Positions 47,016 to 55,940 of a stretch of 64,000 nucleotides of DNA are shown one piece after another. The stretch comes from Burkholderia sp. Ax-1724 (lineage in GTDB: Bacteria > Pseudomonadota > Gammaproteobacteria > Burkholderiales > Burkholderiaceae): assembly GCF_011752995.1 (NCBI RefSeq), contig NZ_VWWL01000012.1:62001-126000 (forward strand). Direction: 5' to 3'. Position 1 is the stretch's first letter. Every line of letters begins with the position of its first letter. The notes below the pieces were generated by a model. The model saw nothing but the letters and a program-made list of their open reading frames with translations, was not told the origin of the DNA and did not search any database. A program made the translations under genes and the position numbers.

Positions 47016-49079
47016 CTATGCGCAGAACTTCGCGAGCAGACTCATCTGCGCATTGCGCGACGACTTGCCCGGCCGGCGCCGGCGATAGTGTCCGTCGCTT
47101 TGCATGAGCCACGCGGACTGGTTGTCGCCGAGAAACGCCGACAGCCCTTCCGCGATCACGCGCCGCTTCAGGCGCCGGTTATTGACCGGGAACGCGACTT
47201 CGACGCGGCGGAACAGGTTGCGATCCATCCAGTCGGCGCTCGACAGATAGACCTGCTCCTTGCCGTCGTCGTAGAAGTAGTAGGTGCGATGGTGTTCGAG
47301 GAAGCGCCCGACGATCGAGCGCACCGTGATGTTCTCCGAAAGTCCCGCCACGCCGGGCTGCAGCGAGCATACGCCGCGCACGATCAGATCGATCTTCACG
47401 CCGGCCTGCGACGCCTCGTACAGCTCGGCGATCACGGTCGGCTCCAGCAGCGCGTTCATCTTCGCGACGATGCGCGCCTTCTTGCCGGCGCGCGCATGCT
47501 CGGCTTCCTTGCGGATCGACTCGACGAGCTTCGGGTGCAGCGTGAACGGCGATTGCCACAGCTCGTGCAGCTTCAGTTCGCCGCCGATGCCGGTCAGTTG
47601 CTGGAACACGTGGTGCACGTCCTCGCAGATTTTCTGATCGGCGGTCATCAGACCGAAGTCGGTATAAAGACGCGCGGTGCGCGGATGATAGTTACCGGTA
47701 CCGAGGTGCACGTAGCGCTTGAGCGTGGTCTTGCCGCCCGACGACACGCGCCGCACGATCAGCATCATCTTCGCGTGGCACTTGTGGCCGACCACGCCGT
47801 AGACCACGTGCGCGCCGACCGCTTCGAGCTGCGAGGCCCAGTTGATGTTGGTTTCCTCGTCGAAGCGCGCGAGCAGCTCGACCACCACCGTGACTTCCTT
47901 GCCGTTGCGCGCGGCCTGCATCAGCGCGTCCATCAGCGGCGAGTCGGTGCCGGTGCGGTAGATGGTCTGCTTGATCGCGACCACGTTCGGGTCCTTGGCG
48001 GCCTGCAGCAGCAGTTCCAGCACGGGCTGGAAGCTCTCGTACGGGTGATGCAGCAGCACGTCGCCCTGATCGATCACGTCGAACATGCTGGCGCTGTTGG
48101 CGATCTGCGTCGGCGTCGACGGAATATGCGGTACGAACTTCAGATCGGGCCGGTCGACCATCTCGGGCAACTGCATGAGCCGCACCAGATTGACCGGGCC
48201 GTTCGCGTAGTAGCAGTCCTTGTTCGACAGGCCGCTTTCGTCGAGCAGGCGCCGCACGACGTGCGCCGGCGTTTCGGCCGACACTTCGAGGCGCACTGCG
48301 TTGCCGAGATGCCGCGCCGGTAGTTCGCCCTGCAGCGCGACGCGCAGGTTGGTGATTTCGTCCTCGTCGACGAACAGTTCGCTGTTGCGCGTGATGCGAA
48401 ACTGGTTGCAGCTGCGCACGACGAGACTCGGAAACAGCTCGCCGACGAAGCGCTGCAACAGCGAGCTCAGCAGCACGAAGCCATGCGGATAGCCCGACAG
48501 TTCCTGCGGCATGCGCACGAGCCGCGGCAGCGCGCGCGGCGCCTGCACGATGCCCATCATCGCCTGGCGGCCGAAGGCGTCCTTGCCTTCGAGTTCGACG
48601 ACGAAGTTCAGGCTCTTGTTGAGCACGCGCGGAAACGGATGCGCCGGGTCGAGGCCGATCGGCGTGAGCACCGGCAGCAGTTCGTCGAAGAAGTAGTTGC
48701 GCGCCCATTCGGTCTGCGCGTCGCTCCAGGCTTCGGTGCCGTGAAAATAGATGCCTTCCTGTTCGAGCGCGGGCAGCACCGTGTCGTGCAGCATCGTGTA
48801 CTGGCGATGCACGAGCTTCTGCGCCCGCTCGACCACGAGGCCGTACACGTGCTGCAGCGACATGCCGTCGGGCGACAGCGCGCCAGGGTTGTCGCGGATC
48901 TGCTCCTGGAGCCCGGCCATGCGGACTTCGAAGAATTCGTCGAGATTGCTGCTGGTGATGCAGATGAAGCGCAGGCGTTCGAGCAGGGGGACGGCGGGGT
49001 CGGCGGCTTGCGCCAGTACACGCTCGTTGAAACCCAGAATGCCCAGTTCGCGATTCAATAAGGGATAGCGGATGGACAT
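47016..49079 (-). CDS. ppk: Polyphosphate kinase 1
   Basis: A 687-residue enzyme that polymerises the terminal phosphate of ATP into polyphosphate and catalyses the reverse. It has the N-terminal NRELGILGFNERVLAQA helix bundle, the HPYESFQPV and TDSPLMDALMQAA segments, the phosphohistidine motif VVGHKCHAKM, and HLGTGNYHPRTARLYTDFG. The ATG at 49079 matches the family N-terminus; the ATG at 49136 would add 19 unlikely residues. A Pho-box-like site lies about 65 bp upstream. Confidence 0.96.
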   Translation of the reverse strand: MSIRYPLLNRELGILGFNERVLAQAADPAVPLLERLRFICITSSNLDEFFEVRMAGLQEQIRDNPGALSPDGMSLQHVYGLVVERAQKLVHRQYTMLHDTVLPALEQEGIYFHGTEAWSDAQTEWARNYFFDELLPVLTPIGLDPAHPFPRVLNKSLNFVVELEGKDAFGRQAMMGIVQAPRALPRLVRMPQELSGYPHGFVLLSSLLQRFVGELFPSLVVRSCNQFRITRNSELFVDEDEITNLRVALQGELPARHLGNAVRLEVSAETPAHVVRRLLDESGLSNKDCYYANGPVNLVRLMQLPEMVDRPDLKFVPHIPSTPTQIANSASMFDVIDQGDVLLHHPYESFQPVLELLLQAAKDPNVVAIKQTIYRTGTDSPLMDALMQAARNGKEVTVVVELLARFDEETNINWASQLEAVGAHVVYGVVGHKCHAKMMLIVRRVSSGGKTTLKRYVHLGTGNYHPRTARLYTDFGLMTADQKICEDVHHVFQQLTGIGGELKLHELWQSPFTLHPKLVESIRKEAEHARAGKKARIVAKMNALLEPTVIAELYEASQAGVKIDLIVRGVCSLQPGVAGLSENITVRSIVGRFLEHHRTYYFYDDGKEQVYLSSADWMDRNLFRRVEVAFPVNNRRLKRRVIAEGLSAFLGDNQSAWLMQSDGHYRRRRPGKSSRNAQMSLLAKFCA

Positions 49080-49142
49080 CGGCAGCGGAAGTGGAATGTC
49101 TGGAATGGAGGCGGAAAGACGCTCGGAAATTCGCACAGTTTA

Positions 49143-49160
49143 ATGACGCCCTTATGACAT
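49143..49160 (-). promoter_or_regulatory. Pho-box-like site upstream of ppk
   Basis: On the minus strand ATGTCAT-AAGG-GCGTCAT, matching the 7-4-7 Pho-box form at 6/7 and 5/7. It is about 65 bp before the ppk ATG and faces ppk. The divergent ppx promoter lies on the other side. Confidence 0.5.
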
Positions 49161-49417
49161 TCTTGCTATTTTGAGATTTTATGCCGTAATCGGCGTCTGT
49201 CGTCAATATGACGCACGGCTTGTGCGACCATTCCAGTCTCCCTGCGCTCAGAGGTGACATTGTGAGGCCCGGTACGCTTAGAATGGCGTCTTTGAACAGC
49301 GCGGCCGGCCGCGACGCGCAACGTGCGCCGAAAACGCCGGGCCGGCGCGCGGTGCTGCCGGCATCTACGCCCGGCGCCGCAGCCGCCGCGCTAGCGCGCA
49401 TGGAGTCCGCTTACCCG

Positions 49418-50929
49418 ATGGCCAATACCCCTCAACTCCTCGCTGCGGTCGATCTCGGTTCGAACAGCTTCCGGCTGATCGTGGGCCGGGTCGAGGAAAC
49501 CGACGCGGGCAGCCAGATCTATCAGGTCGATGCATTGCGCGAGCCGGTGCGCCTTGCGGCCGGCCTGTCGAGCGACAAGATGCTCGACCGTGCCTCGCAG
49601 GTGCGCGGCTGGGACGCGCTGAAGCGTTTCGGCGAGCGTCTGCGCGACTTTCATCCCGACCACGTGCGCGCGGTCGCGACCAATACGCTACGCATCGCGA
49701 AGAACGCCGGCGAATTTCTCGGCGAGGCGCAGGCCGCGCTCGGTTTTCCGATCGAAGTGATCGCGGGGCGCGAGGAAGCGCGCCTGATTTACGCGGGCGC
49801 CGCGCATTCGGTGCCGGCGAGCGCGGGCCAGCGGCTCGTCGTCGACATCGGCGGCGGCTCGACGGAATTCATCATCGGCTCGCACTACACGCCGATCAAG
49901 ATGGAGAGCCTGTATATCGGCTGCGTGAGCCATAGCCGCGCATTTTTTCCGGCCGGCAACGTCGACGAATACACGATGCGCCAGGCCGAACTCGCGGCGC
50001 GCCGCGAAATCCAGATCATTTCCGCCGAGTACAAGAAGACCGGCTGGGAGCAGGCGATCGGCTCGTCGGGCACGGCGCGCGCGCTCGCCGAACTGGTCGA
50101 GGCGAACGGCTTCAACGATGCGGGCGTCACGCACGGCATTTCGCGCGGCGGCCTGGAGAAGCTCAAGCGCGCGCTGATCAAGGCCGAGAACGTGAACCGC
50201 CTGAAGCTCGTCGCGCTGAAGGGCGACCGCATACCGGTGCTCGCGGGCGGGCTGTCGATCATGATCGCGGTGTTCGACGAACTCGGCGTCGATTACGTCG
50301 ACACCACCGACGGCGCATTGCGCCTCGGCGTCATGTACGACCTGCTCGGCCGCTCGCAGCACGAAGACATGCGCACGGTCACGGTGGAGGGCTTCATGCG
50401 CCGCTACGGCGTCGATCGCGCGCAGGCGGGGCGCATCGGCGATCTGTCGATGAGCTTCTACGACCAGTTCACCGAGCCCGACGAAGAGCGCCGCGCGGAA
50501 AACCGCATGTTCATCGGCTGGGCGGCGTCGCTGCACGAGATCGGGCTCTCCATTTCGCATAGCGCCTATCACAAGCATTCGGCCTATATCGCGAGCAATG
50601 CCGACATGCCGGGTTTCTCGCGTACCGATCAGGCGCGCCTCGCGGCGCTCGTGCTCGGTCATGCGGGCAAGCTCGGCAAGCTCTCGCAGGCGCGCGACGT
50701 CGAATGGCCGCTGCTGTTCTGCCTGCGGCTCGCGGCGCTGCTGTGCCGCCGCCGCGCGGACGTCGGCCTGCCGTGGATCTCGGTGGCGCAGGCCAACGGC
50801 GGTTACGAGGTGCGCTTGCCGAACGAATGGGTCGTCAACAATCCGCTGACCGATTACAGCCTGATTCAGGAAGCGGCGGAGTGGGAGAAGGTTGGGATTC
50901 CGTATCGTGTGGTTTATACGGAAGATTGA
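49418..50929 (+). CDS. ppx: Exopolyphosphatase (Ppx/GppA family)
   Basis: A 503-residue ASKHA-fold enzyme that releases phosphate from polyphosphate ends (Ppx) or from pppGpp (GppA). It has AAVDLGSNSFRLIVGR, the RVATNTLR-like AVATNTLRIAKN segment, GREEARLIY, VDIGGGSTEF and the C-terminal HD-like HEIGLSISHSAYHKHSAYI. Start uncertain: ATGs at 49418, 49400 and 49283 are in frame. 49418 gives MANTPQLLAAVDLGSNSFRL with a GGAG 13 nt before it; the longer forms add an Ala-rich extension. It is divergent from ppk. Confidence 0.93.
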   Translation: MANTPQLLAAVDLGSNSFRLIVGRVEETDAGSQIYQVDALREPVRLAAGLSSDKMLDRASQVRGWDALKRFGERLRDFHPDHVRAVATNTLRIAKNAGEFLGEAQAALGFPIEVIAGREEARLIYAGAAHSVPASAGQRLVVDIGGGSTEFIIGSHYTPIKMESLYIGCVSHSRAFFPAGNVDEYTMRQAELAARREIQIISAEYKKTGWEQAIGSSGTARALAELVEANGFNDAGVTHGISRGGLEKLKRALIKAENVNRLKLVALKGDRIPVLAGGLSIMIAVFDELGVDYVDTTDGALRLGVMYDLLGRSQHEDMRTVTVEGFMRRYGVDRAQAGRIGDLSMSFYDQFTEPDEERRAENRMFIGWAASLHEIGLSISHSAYHKHSAYIASNADMPGFSRTDQARLAALVLGHAGKLGKLSQARDVEWPLLFCLRLAALLCRRRADVGLPWISVAQANGGYEVRLPNEWVVNNPLTDYSLIQEAAEWEKVGIPYRVVYTED

Positions 50930-51007
50930 TGGGCATGCGAGGCCGCGCGTCATGTCGCGGCTTCATGTCCTTGCCTTCGAGCGTTTCGTTTCAGTTCGCG
51001 CATGAAT

Positions 51008-51040
51008 GAAAAAAGCCCGGCATTTGCCGGGCTTTTTGTT
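51008..51040. terminator. Bidirectional terminator between ppx and olsB
   Basis: Stem AAAAAAGCCCGGC-ATTT-GCCGGGCTTTTT lying between convergent genes. Confidence 0.88.
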
Positions 51041-51063
51041 TGCGGCGCGCTCACACTGCCTGC

Positions 51064-51876
51064 TCAGCGCGGCAGCGCGTCGCCGAGGAAGTGGCGGGCA
51101 TAGCGCGCATTGATGTCGGACAGACGGAACAGCGTCAGGAAGTCCGCGGTGTTGAAGTCGGGGTCCCATGCCGGTGCGCCGCAAATCTTCGCGCCAAGAC
51201 GCAGATAACCCTTCACGAGCGGCGGCGGGGCCACGACGGCGCCCGTCTGCAGATCGTCGACCGGCAGCGGCGTATGCGGGAACGCGCGATATTCCGGCGC
51301 GGTCAGCGCATTGTCGCGCAGCGAGCAGTACAGGTTGGCCGCATAGTGGCCGCCGTCGACCATCGCGACGCTCGCGCAGCCGAGCATCGTCTCGTAGCCG
51401 TTGTGCTTCATGTACGCGGCGAGACCGGCCCACAGCGACATGATGACCGAGCCGCTGCGATAGTCGGGGTGCACGCACGAGCGGCCCACTTCGACCATCT
51501 TCGCGCGCAGGTGCGTGAGACGCGACACGTCGAATTCGCTTTCCGCATACAGGCGGCCGATGCGCGCGGCCTGGTGCGGCGGCAACGCGCGATACGTGCC
51601 GACCACCTTCAGCGTGTCGAGATCGCGCACGAGCAGATGATCGCAGTACGAATCGAATGCATCGACATCGAGGCCCGTGGGGCCGGACAGGCGCGCGCCC
51701 ATTTCGTCGGCGAACACGCGGTAGCGCAGATGCTGTGCCTCGCGCAATTCTTCGTCGGTACGCGCCCACGACACTTCCAATCGATGCTGGGCGGTGACCG
51801 TTTCCTCGGCGCGCGGCAAACGGCGCGATTCGAGGAGCGAAGCGAAGGGCAAGGTGGGCGTCGGCAGTTCTCGCAT
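51064..51876 (-). CDS. olsB: Ornithine-acyl-ACP N-acyltransferase-like protein (OlsB family)
   Basis: A 270-residue GNAT-fold acyltransferase of the OlsB/PlsC-partner type, with LRYRVFADEMGARLSGPTGLDVDAFDSYCDHLLVRD, GRLYAESEFDVSRL, VEVGRSCVHPDYRSGSVIMSLWAGLAAYM and the RLGAKICGAPAWDPDFNTADFLTLF end. OlsB forms lyso-ornithine lipid from ornithine and a 3-hydroxyacyl-ACP, the first step of ornithine-lipid synthesis in many Burkholderiaceae. No olsA is adjacent, so the exact substrate is inferred. Confidence 0.75.
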   Translation of the reverse strand: MRELPTPTLPFASLLESRRLPRAEETVTAQHRLEVSWARTDEELREAQHLRYRVFADEMGARLSGPTGLDVDAFDSYCDHLLVRDLDTLKVVGTYRALPPHQAARIGRLYAESEFDVSRLTHLRAKMVEVGRSCVHPDYRSGSVIMSLWAGLAAYMKHNGYETMLGCASVAMVDGGHYAANLYCSLRDNALTAPEYRAFPHTPLPVDDLQTGAVVAPPPLVKGYLRLGAKICGAPAWDPDFNTADFLTLFRLSDINARYARHFLGDALPR

Positions 51877-52029
51877 TGGCGGTCCTGATCGAAAAGAGTG
51901 TGAAATTCTTTTTTCGCCAATGTAGTAACGCCGGGTGACGCTTGCATGAAAAACCGGTGACGATTGGATGACTGCCCGTAAGCCGCTCGCGTGCGCTTCC
52001 CGATGTTTGGGTGTCCGGAGGAAGCCGCG

Positions 52030-52488
52030 TCAGACCAGCTCGGGACTGATCGCGGCCCGCAGGACGGCCTGTTCCGCGCCGTCGCGCTCGCGGCTCGCGA
52101 TCCACCAGACGCCGGCTTTTTTCAGCGGCCAGCTCGCGGGGCTATTGCCGAGCAATTGCGCGGCGACGTGGCCGAGCGTCGGCTGGTGTCCCACGATTAC
52201 AACAGTCTGCGCGATGCCGTCGGGCCAGCCGGCGGCGTCGAGCACTTCGCGCGCGCTCGCGTTCGGCGCGAGTTCGCGCACTACGCGGTACTGGTCGCTG
52301 AGGGTCTCGGCGGTCTGGATCGTGCGTATCGCCGGGCTCGCGAGCACCACGGAGTCCTCGGGCAGGCGGGCGCGCAGCCATTTGGCGACGCCTTGCGCCT
52401 GCTTGCGGCCGCGTGTCGTGAGCGCGCGGGCGAGATCGCTGGCGGCGACATCTTCGGCTTCGGCGTGACGCCAGAGGATCAGGTCCAT
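52030..52488 (-). CDS. sixA: Phosphohistidine phosphatase SixA-like
   Basis: A 152-residue histidine-phosphatase-superfamily protein with the RHG-type motif LWRHAEAED near the N-terminus, ASPAIRTIQTAE and the VVIVGHQPTLGHVA second His motif. SixA removes phosphate from phosphohistidine in phosphorelay or PTS-type proteins. The ATG at 52488 has AAGGAGAC upstream; an upstream in-frame ATG adds a Pro/Arg-rich run. It is divergent from the catabolic cluster. Confidence 0.85.
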   Translation of the reverse strand: MDLILWRHAEAEDVAASDLARALTTRGRKQAQGVAKWLRARLPEDSVVLASPAIRTIQTAETLSDQYRVVRELAPNASAREVLDAAGWPDGIAQTVVIVGHQPTLGHVAAQLLGNSPASWPLKKAGVWWIASRERDGAEQAVLRAAISPELV

Positions 52489-52734
52489 GTATGTCTCCTT
52501 GAGGGGCGCGCGACGGTGGCGGGGCAGCGGCGGTGCCGGATGCGGACACTGTCGCATGTGTGGATGACGGTTTGCAAGACGAGGGGGCCTGGCGGAAAGG
52601 GGCTCCCGTTCGCGATCCTGGAAACATTGCTTGCGTATTGCCGCGATGATGCTTAGACTTAATCTGTAAGGCAGCTTGGCAGCAAGTCAAAATATGGCCG
52701 AGTGTCAGGCGGCGGCATAGATCGAGGAGACGCG

Positions 52735-53832
52735 ATGAAGATTGCTTCGGTGGAGACGACCATCGTTCGCCTGCCGTTTTCGCACGGCGGTTCGCCCACG
52801 GGCTTTGGCGGGACGGTCTGGGGCACGATCGACGTGCTGCTCGTCGAGATTCGCACGGACGATGGCCTGAGCGGCTGGGGCGAAGCGTTCGGCTTCAACG
52901 TCGATCCGTCCACGCAGGCCGCGATCGATCAGATGATTACGCCGCTCATCATCGGCGCCGATCCGGCCGAGCTCGACGCGATCTGCGAGATGCTGGAGAA
53001 AAAACTCCATCTGTTCGGCCGCAATGGCCCGGTTACGTACGGCATATCGGGTATCAACATCTCGTTGTGGGATCTGGCCGCGAAGGTGGCGGGCCAGCCG
53101 CTCTACAAGCTGCTCAACCCCGCCGCCGAAGTCCCGGCCCTGTCTGCCTATGCGAGCCTGCTGCGCTACGGCAACCCGCGGGACGTGGCCCACAATTGCT
53201 CGCGTGCATTGGGTGACGGCTATCGTTCGCTCAAGCTTCATGAGATCGAGCCTGCCAACATCGAGGCGGCTCGCGGCGCCGCGGGGGAGGCCACGCGCCT
53301 GATGGTCGACTGCAATTGCGCCTGGACGCTGGACGCCGCTCGCGAGATCGCCGGGGCCTTGCGCGCATGCAACCTGTACTGGCTCGAAGAGCCGATCTGG
53401 CCGCCCGAAGACCGGGCGTCGCTCGCGGTGCTGCGCGAAGACGGCGCCGCGCCGATCGCGGCCGGCGAGAACGTGGCAAACGTCCACGGTTTCGCCGATC
53501 TGCTCGACGCGCGCGCGCTCGACTTCGTGCAGCCGAGTGTCATCAAGTGCGGGGGCGTCAGCGAGATGCTGAAGATTTTCGCGCTCGCGGATCGGGCCAA
53601 GGTGCGCATCGCGCCGCATTCGCCGTATTTCGGACCGGGCTTTCTCGCCACGCTGCATCTGATCGCGGCGTCCGGACACGACGACGTGCCATTCGAGCGG
53701 CTGTATGTGGACCTTCCCGAGAATCTCTATGGCGACTGGATTCATCCAGTCGACGGCATGCTGCGCGTTCCCCAGAATCCCGGGCTCGGAGTCGATCCCG
53801 ATCCCGCTGTCATCGCAAGATTTCGCAGCTGA
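52735..53832 (+). CDS. Enolase-superfamily (mandelate racemase/muconate lactonizing-like) enzyme
   Basis: A 365-residue enzyme with an N-terminal capping domain and a TIM barrel. The metal ligands are D192 (DCN), E219 (LEEP) and E245 (GEN), and H295 (APHSPYF) is the likely base. The first catalytic motif is K167-L-H169 where the classic motif is K-x-K. The superfamily abstracts a proton next to a carboxylate, and members dehydrate sugar acids, racemise or cycloisomerise. Specific substrate unknown. It leads a co-directional cluster ending with a GntR-type regulator. Ribosome site GAGGAG. Confidence 0.85.
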   Translation: MKIASVETTIVRLPFSHGGSPTGFGGTVWGTIDVLLVEIRTDDGLSGWGEAFGFNVDPSTQAAIDQMITPLIIGADPAELDAICEMLEKKLHLFGRNGPVTYGISGINISLWDLAAKVAGQPLYKLLNPAAEVPALSAYASLLRYGNPRDVAHNCSRALGDGYRSLKLHEIEPANIEAARGAAGEATRLMVDCNCAWTLDAAREIAGALRACNLYWLEEPIWPPEDRASLAVLREDGAAPIAAGENVANVHGFADLLDARALDFVQPSVIKCGGVSEMLKIFALADRAKVRIAPHSPYFGPGFLATLHLIAASGHDDVPFERLYVDLPENLYGDWIHPVDGMLRVPQNPGLGVDPDPAVIARFRS

Positions 53833-53859
53833 TCGTTTTCTTCACGTAAGGACTGCTTG

Positions 53860-54708
53860 ATGGCTATCATCGATTTCCGGGCTCGCCCGCCCACGCCCGA
53901 ATACCTGCGCGCGCTGGAGCTGCCGCTCACGCAAACCGTGATGCGCAAGCTCGGCTCGCCGCAGCCGCAACCGCGCACGATCGACGAGTGGATGCAGGAC
54001 CTGACGCGGCTCGATGTCGAGCGCGTCGTATTCGCCGGCCGCCAATCGAGCGGCACGAGCGCCAATGACGTCACGAACGAATACGTCGCCGAAGTCATGC
54101 ACGGCTATCCCGATCGCGTGGTGGGGCTGGCGGGCATCGATCCTCTGCTCGGCATGCGCTCGGTGCGCGAAGTGCGGCGCGCGGTCGAAGAACTCGGCTT
54201 GAAAGGCGTCGCGCTCGATCCGTACGGCGGCCGCATCGCCGCGAATGATCGGCGGCTCTACCCGATCTACGCGAAATGCGCGGAACTCGGCGTGCCGGTC
54301 GTGATAACGAGCGGTCCGCTGCCGTTCGCCGGCCCGCGGCTCGAACACGGCAGCGTCCTGCCGATCGACGACGTGGCCTGCGATTTCCCCGAACTCACGA
54401 TCGTCATCGACCATTCCGGCTGGCCCTGGGTCACCGAAACGATCGCGCTCGCGTTCCGGCACGAGAACGTCTATGTCGATACTTCGTTCTACTTTCATCT
54501 GCCGGGCTGCGCGCAGTTCGCCGAGGCCGCCAACACCTGCATTCCCGATCGCATCCTGTTCGCGAGCGGCTTTCCGGTCGTGCCGATTCCGACCGCGCTC
54601 GAACGCGTACGCATGCACCCGTTCTCGCCCGACGCACTCGAAGGCGTGCTGTACCGAAACGCGGATCGCCTCTTGCGCAAACTCGGCATCGTGGGAGATT
54701 CAAAGTGA
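53860..54708 (+). CDS. Amidohydrolase_2-fold protein lacking most metal ligands
   Basis: A 282-residue TIM-barrel protein of the amidohydrolase_2/PDC type, with GLKGVALDPYGG, the IVIDHSGWPW strand (H185), and DRILFASGFP near 230-238. The usual N-terminal D-x-H-x-H is D5-F-R7-A-R9, the mid-barrel His region is ITSG and the C-terminal Asp of G-T/S-D-x-P is Gly237. So three of four expected metal ligands are missing and it may work without metal or be non-catalytic. GTGA overlap with the next gene. Start ATG 53860; TTG 53857 possible. Confidence 0.75.
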   Translation: MAIIDFRARPPTPEYLRALELPLTQTVMRKLGSPQPQPRTIDEWMQDLTRLDVERVVFAGRQSSGTSANDVTNEYVAEVMHGYPDRVVGLAGIDPLLGMRSVREVRRAVEELGLKGVALDPYGGRIAANDRRLYPIYAKCAELGVPVVITSGPLPFAGPRLEHGSVLPIDDVACDFPELTIVIDHSGWPWVTETIALAFRHENVYVDTSFYFHLPGCAQFAEAANTCIPDRILFASGFPVVPIPTALERVRMHPFSPDALEGVLYRNADRLLRKLGIVGDSK

Positions 54709-55109
54709 GCGCAATGATCGTACTGAGTGACACCGTCGGCAGCGAGCCGTTCTGGCAGCGGGTCGTGGCCGCCGCCAATGCGGACGACGACTTCCGCCAG
54801 CGCGGCGCGCATCTGCGCGAGCTGGCGTTCGGCTTCGAGGTGGGCGGCCGCCGTATCGGCCTGCGTATCGAGCGCGGCAGCCTCGCGCTTGTCGAGCCGG
54901 ATGCGCCGGCGTTCGTCGTAGCGGGTCCCGCTGACGAATGGGCGCAGCTCGTCGCCGGCGAGAAGCCCTACGGCGCGGCCATCAACGTCGTGCACGGCCA
55001 ACTCCGGGTCAGCGGCGACGCCCTGGCCGCGACGTGGGCCAATCGTCCGCTCTGGCAGCTGTTCCGGTTGACACGGCACCTGGTTGCCTCTGGAGATTCC
55101 CATGACTGA
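54705..55109 (+). CDS. SCP2-like small protein
   Basis: A 134-residue protein whose pattern (VVAAANADDDFRQRG helix, then FGFEVGGRRIGLRIERGSL strands, VAGPADEWAQLVAGEKPYG, VVHGQLRVSGDAL) resembles SCP2/sterol-carrier-type domains, which bind hydrophobic ligands. No catalytic motif. GTG start inside the stop of the previous gene, and the end overlaps the alpha/beta hydrolase start by 8 bp, so it is co-translated with the cluster. The SCP2 assignment is by eye. Confidence 0.55.
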   Translation: MSAMIVLSDTVGSEPFWQRVVAAANADDDFRQRGAHLRELAFGFEVGGRRIGLRIERGSLALVEPDAPAFVVAGPADEWAQLVAGEKPYGAAINVVHGQLRVSGDALAATWANRPLWQLFRLTRHLVASGDSHD

Positions 55110-55905
55110 AATCGTCGGACGCTACGTCGATGTGGACGGCGTGCGCACGTACTACGAAAGTGCGGGCAGCGGTAAGCCGATCCTGCTCATGCATACCCCG
55201 GGACGCGAGAACCGCCAATGGCAAGGCGTGATGCAGCGCCTCGCGCCGGAGTTTCATTGCGTCGCGCCGGACTTGCCGGGGCACGGCAAAAGCTGGCCGC
55301 TCGCAGGCAACGTCTGCCTCAGCGATATCGAGTCGATCCAGGCCTGGCTATGGCGTTTCGCGCAGACGCTGGGGCTCGAACGCCCGGCGGTGATGGGATG
55401 CTCGATCGGCGGCAACCTCGCGCTACTGCTGGGCGCTCGCCATCCGGAGGTGCGGGCGGTGATCGCCTTGCAGGGCGCCGCGCATACGCCGACTTTCACC
55501 GACGGCGCGCTCGAGATGATGACGCACCCGCAGGTGAACCTGATGCACGCGAATCTCGACTTCTCGATGAGTCTCGTGGGCTCCGCCGCATCGGACGAGG
55601 CGCGCGCGTTTTCCGAATGGGGCGTGCTGTCGATCATCCCGGTTGCCCAGCAAGGCGACCTTCGTGCCTACGCACATTGCGATTCCAGAGCGCTGCTGGA
55701 AAACGTTCGGTGTCCTGTGCTGATCGCGCGCGGCACCGAAGACTGGCTCGTATCGCAGGACATGGTCGAGGCGGCGCGCGACGGGCTGACCCAGGCGCCG
55801 CGCGTCGAGCTGCGCGCATTGTCCGGTCTTGGACATTTCCCGCATCTCGAAGACGCGGAGCTCGTTGCCGGCATGGCGGGCGAGTTCCTGCGCGAGATCG
55901 GCTGA
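55102..55905 (+). CDS. Alpha/beta hydrolase
   Basis: A 267-residue hydrolase with the nucleophile elbow MGCSIGGN (Ser), oxyanion region LLMHTPGRENRQW, acid Asp in ARGTEDWLVS and catalytic His in LSGLGHFPHLE. It may cleave an ester, lactone or C-C bond formed by the cluster's other enzymes. ATG 55102 with TGGAG upstream. Confidence 0.85.
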   Translation: MTEIVGRYVDVDGVRTYYESAGSGKPILLMHTPGRENRQWQGVMQRLAPEFHCVAPDLPGHGKSWPLAGNVCLSDIESIQAWLWRFAQTLGLERPAVMGCSIGGNLALLLGARHPEVRAVIALQGAAHTPTFTDGALEMMTHPQVNLMHANLDFSMSLVGSAASDEARAFSEWGVLSIIPVAQQGDLRAYAHCDSRALLENVRCPVLIARGTEDWLVSQDMVEAARDGLTQAPRVELRALSGLGHFPHLEDAELVAGMAGEFLREIG

Positions 55906-55940
55906 CGACACGACAACACACATAGAAAACGGAGACCTGC

